From assembly GCF_009208565.1 (NCBI RefSeq), contig NZ_WFLK01000002.1:372001-436000 (forward strand): a stretch of 64,000 bases of DNA, in the 5' to 3' direction. The stretch's first letter is position 1. The number at the start of each line of letters is the position of its first letter. Source of the DNA: Janthinobacterium aquaticum (GTDB lineage Bacteria; Pseudomonadota; Gammaproteobacteria; Burkholderiales; Burkholderiaceae_D). Shown here piece after piece: positions 61,648 through 64,000 of this stretch. A program made the translations under genes and the position numbers. Under the pieces are notes generated by a model. That model was given only the letters and a program-made list of their open reading frames with translations. It had not been told where the DNA came from and did not search any database.

Positions 61648-64000
61648 GTGCGTCTCTCTTCCATCAAATTGTCGGGATTTAAGTCTTTCGTCGATCCCAC
61701 CAATTTTCAGGTGCCAGGCCAGCTGGTCGGCGTGGTCGGACCCAATGGCTGCGGCAAGTCGAACATCATCGACGCCGTGCGCTGGGTGCTGGGCGAGTCG
61801 AAAGCGTCCGAGCTGCGCGGCGAGTCGATGCAGGATGTGATTTTCAATGGCTCGACCCACCGCAAGCCGGCCGGGCGCGCCTCGGTCGAACTGGTGTTCG
61901 ACAACAACGACGGCAAGGCGTCCGGCCAGTGGGGCCAGTATGCCGAGATCGCCGTCAAGCGCACGCTTACGCGCGACGGCACCTCGACCTATTACATCAA
62001 CAGCCAGCCGGTGCGCCGGCGCGATATCCAGGATATTTTCCTCGGTACTGGCCTCGGGCCGCGCGCCTACGCCATTATCGGCCAGGGCATGATTGCGCGC
62101 ATTATCGAATCGCGCCCGGAAGAATTGCGCGTGTTCCTGGAAGAAGCGGCCGGCGTATCGAAGTACAAGGAGCGTCGGCGCGAGACTGAAAACCGGCTGC
62201 ACGACACGCGCGAGAACCTGCTGCGCGTGGAAGATATTTTGCGCGAACTCAATGCCAATCTGGAAAAGCTTGAAGCGCAGGCCGCCGTGGCCACCCGTTT
62301 CCATGCATTGCAGGCCGACCAGGAAGAAAAGCAGAAGCTGCTGTGGTTGCTGCGCAGAAACGAGGCGCAAAACGAGCAGAGCCGTTATTTCCGCGAAGTC
62401 GAGCAGGCCCAGACTGACCTGGAAGAGCAGACCGCCAAGCTGCGCAATGTGGAGCTGACGCTCGAACAGATGCGCCAGGCCCACTTTGCCGTCGGCGACC
62501 GCTTGCATACGGCGCAGGGCCATCTGTACCAGACCAATGCCGAGATCGGCAGCCTGGAAGCGCAGATCAAGTTCGTGATCGAGTCGCGCGCGCGCCTGCA
62601 AGCGCAGCTGGCCACCTTGACGGCGCAGCGTGACCAGTGGACCACCCAGGGCAGCGAGTACCAGGAACAGATCGAGGAAGCCGAATTCGCACTCGAAGAG
62701 CTTGCTGCCAAGGTCGAGCAGTCGCAGATGATGGCCGAGCAGAAGGGCGAGCAGCTGCCCGAGCTTGACGCCGCCTGGCGCGCCGCGCAGCACAAAAGCA
62801 CCGAATCGCGCGCGAAAATCATGCAGGCGCAGCAGCAGCTGGAACTGGAGTCGGCGCACCAGCGCAACGCTTCCAATATCCTCTCTGGCCTCTTGAGCCG
62901 GCGCGAGCGGTTGCAGCAGGAGAAAAACAGCCTGAGCCTGCCAGACAGCAGCCATCTTGAAAATCTCAAGCTGCAGCTGGAAGAAAAACAGCAGGCACTC
63001 GAAGAGCAGGGGTTTTACCTGGAAGAAGCGCTCGAGCAGCAGCCCAAGCTGGAGCAGGAACGCAGCGAGGCGCAAAAGCAGGTCAATGCAGAAACGGCCA
63101 CCAATGCCCAGCTCGAAGCACGCTTGTCGGCCCTGAAGCAATTGCAGGAACGCGTGCAGACGCAGGGCAAGGTGCAGCCGTGGCTGAAAAAGCACGAGCT
63201 CGACAGCTTGCCGCGCCTGTGGCAAAAGCTGCAGATCGAAGCGGGCTGGGAAGCGGCGATGGAGTCGGTCCTGCGCGAGCGCACCTCGGCGCTGCAACTG
63301 TCCAATATCGACTGGGCCAAGGCGTTTTTTGCCGATGCGCCGCCGGCCAAGCTGGCTTTGTATGCGCCGTCGACCGTGCCGCCATTGCCGCAGCCTGATG
63401 TGGCTGGTCTCAAGCCGTTCATCAACCTGCTGAAACTGAACGATCCCGGCCTGCGCGGCCTGCTGCAGGACTGGCTCTATAACGCGTATGCGGTGGAAGA
63501 CGCGGCCGAGGCACTGATGGAGCGCGGCAAGCTGCCGCCGGGCGGCTATTTTGTCACGCGCGCCGGCCATGTGATCACCGCCACCAGCGTGCGCTTTCAT
63601 GCCGCCGATTCGGAGCAGGAAGGGATGCTGGGGCGCCAGCAGGAAATCGACAATATCGGTAAACAGCTGCGCGCCCAGCAACTGCTGGCCGAAGAGGCGC
63701 GCGCCCGTTCGGTACGTGCCGAGGCGGCTGTCAGCAATGCAACGCGCCAGCTGTCCGACCTGCGTTTGCGCGTGCAGCAGCTCACGGCATCGGTGCATAC
63801 GCTGCAGCTCGATGTGGTGAAACTGTCGGAGGTCGAAGCGCGCTTCAACCAGCGCAGCACGCAGATCGGCGCCGACCTGGCCGAAATCGCCGCCCAGGAA
63901 GCCGAGCAACTGCAGATCAAGCTTGAATCGGAAGAGAAATTCGAGCAGCTCGATATGGAACTGGGCAATTTGCAGGAAGCGCACGAGGATGGCCAGACCG
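61648..64000 (+). CDS. smc: Chromosome segregation protein SMC (C-terminus outside window)
   Basis: The frame starts at a GTG at 61648 (AGGA 12 bases upstream) and stays open to the window end, giving 784 of about 1170 residues. Residues 31-39 are the Walker A motif GPNGCGKSN, with K37 as in other SMCs. A long coiled coil follows and a hinge domain lies at about 515-650 (LPRLWQKLQIEAGWEAAMESVL, GGYFVTRAGHVIT). The Walker B and signature motif lie beyond the window. SMC with ScpA/ScpB loops DNA for segregation. Opposite-strand frames (61519-63984) are shadows. Confidence 0.95.
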   Translation, partial: MRLSSIKLSGFKSFVDPTNFQVPGQLVGVVGPNGCGKSNIIDAVRWVLGESKASELRGESMQDVIFNGSTHRKPAGRASVELVFDNNDGKASGQWGQYAEIAVKRTLTRDGTSTYYINSQPVRRRDIQDIFLGTGLGPRAYAIIGQGMIARIIESRPEELRVFLEEAAGVSKYKERRRETENRLHDTRENLLRVEDILRELNANLEKLEAQAAVATRFHALQADQEEKQKLLWLLRRNEAQNEQSRYFREVEQAQTDLEEQTAKLRNVELTLEQMRQAHFAVGDRLHTAQGHLYQTNAEIGSLEAQIKFVIESRARLQAQLATLTAQRDQWTTQGSEYQEQIEEAEFALEELAAKVEQSQMMAEQKGEQLPELDAAWRAAQHKSTESRAKIMQAQQQLELESAHQRNASNILSGLLSRRERLQQEKNSLSLPDSSHLENLKLQLEEKQQALEEQGFYLEEALEQQPKLEQERSEAQKQVNAETATNAQLEARLSALKQLQERVQTQGKVQPWLKKHELDSLPRLWQKLQIEAGWEAAMESVLRERTSALQLSNIDWAKAFFADAPPAKLALYAPSTVPPLPQPDVAGLKPFINLLKLNDPGLRGLLQDWLYNAYAVEDAAEALMERGKLPPGGYFVTRAGHVITATSVRFHAADSEQEGMLGRQQEIDNIGKQLRAQQLLAEEARARSVRAEAAVSNATRQLSDLRLRVQQLTASVHTLQLDVVKLSEVEARFNQRSTQIGADLAEIAAQEAEQLQIKLESEEKFEQLDMELGNLQEAHEDGQT

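Noticed and set aside
61519..63984. 821-codon open frame opposite smc
   Set aside because: Leu/Arg/Gln-rich mirror of the SMC coiled coil; smc carries Walker A and the hinge.

Overview
The window looks like a chromosomal segment from a GC-rich betaproteobacterium, most likely Burkholderiales, family Oxalobacteraceae (Janthinobacterium/Duganella/Massilia type). This is judged from codon use, the RelA, SMC, MgtA and GcvP sequences, and a GTAG-headed palindromic repeat family. There are no rRNA or tRNA genes, no CRISPR array, no insertion sequence with a transposase and no phage block. Almost every base is coding, on both strands. Both ends cut through a gene: a TPR/GT41 glycosyltransferase on the left and smc on the right.

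Layout. 1-10 kb: TPR-O-GlcNAc-transferase-like protein, ETF-ubiquinone oxidoreductase, an SDR, a PAS-LuxR regulator divergent from a two-subunit 3-oxoacid CoA-transferase, DoxX, and a DctA symporter. 9-19 kb: alpha/beta hydrolase, RidA, relA, a CDF metal exporter, a TerD-VWA protein, a pirin/azoreductase pair with a divergent LysR regulator, and psd. 19-26 kb: TonB receptor, RhlE-like helicase, Lon-substrate-domain protein, KfrA-like coiled-coil protein, DUF1294 protein and a stand-alone CheB. 26-34 kb: a 1323-residue fusion of glycoside hydrolase, glycosyltransferase and UDP-galactopyranose-mutase-like flavoprotein, preceded by a coupled 33-codon ORF; then a ClC antiporter and PLP decarboxylase in one likely operon, and trpS. 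34-45 kb: secreted CocE/NonD hydrolase, solute-binding protein, TetA-like MFS pump, HD phosphohydrolase, TonB_C-like secreted protein, cheW and two sister chemoreceptors. 44-54 kb: mgtA with a long leader, a small membrane protein, an RNase H, a Gfo/Idh plus PhyH operon with a divergent LacI regulator, two tiny coupled ORFs, and an AI-2E family transporter. 54-64 kb: gcvTHP behind a tandem glycine riboswitch, a ClpP-like protease, a KGG-like disordered protein, a PAP2 phosphatase and smc.

The most noteworthy signals are: (i) the three-enzyme fusion with its coupled leader ORF and a retained internal ribosome-binding site; (ii) four copies of a GTAG-headed REP/BIME-like repeat, three of which supply the TAG stop codon of a flanking gene, while one also overwrites the C-terminus of a chemoreceptor; (iii) the mgtA 5' leader, with a near-consensus promoter, hairpins and a 44-codon ORF abutting mgtA; (iv) two tiny overlapping ORFs with a LacI-type palindrome upstream and a terminator downstream. 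Functions are inferred from recognised motifs; no database search was run.
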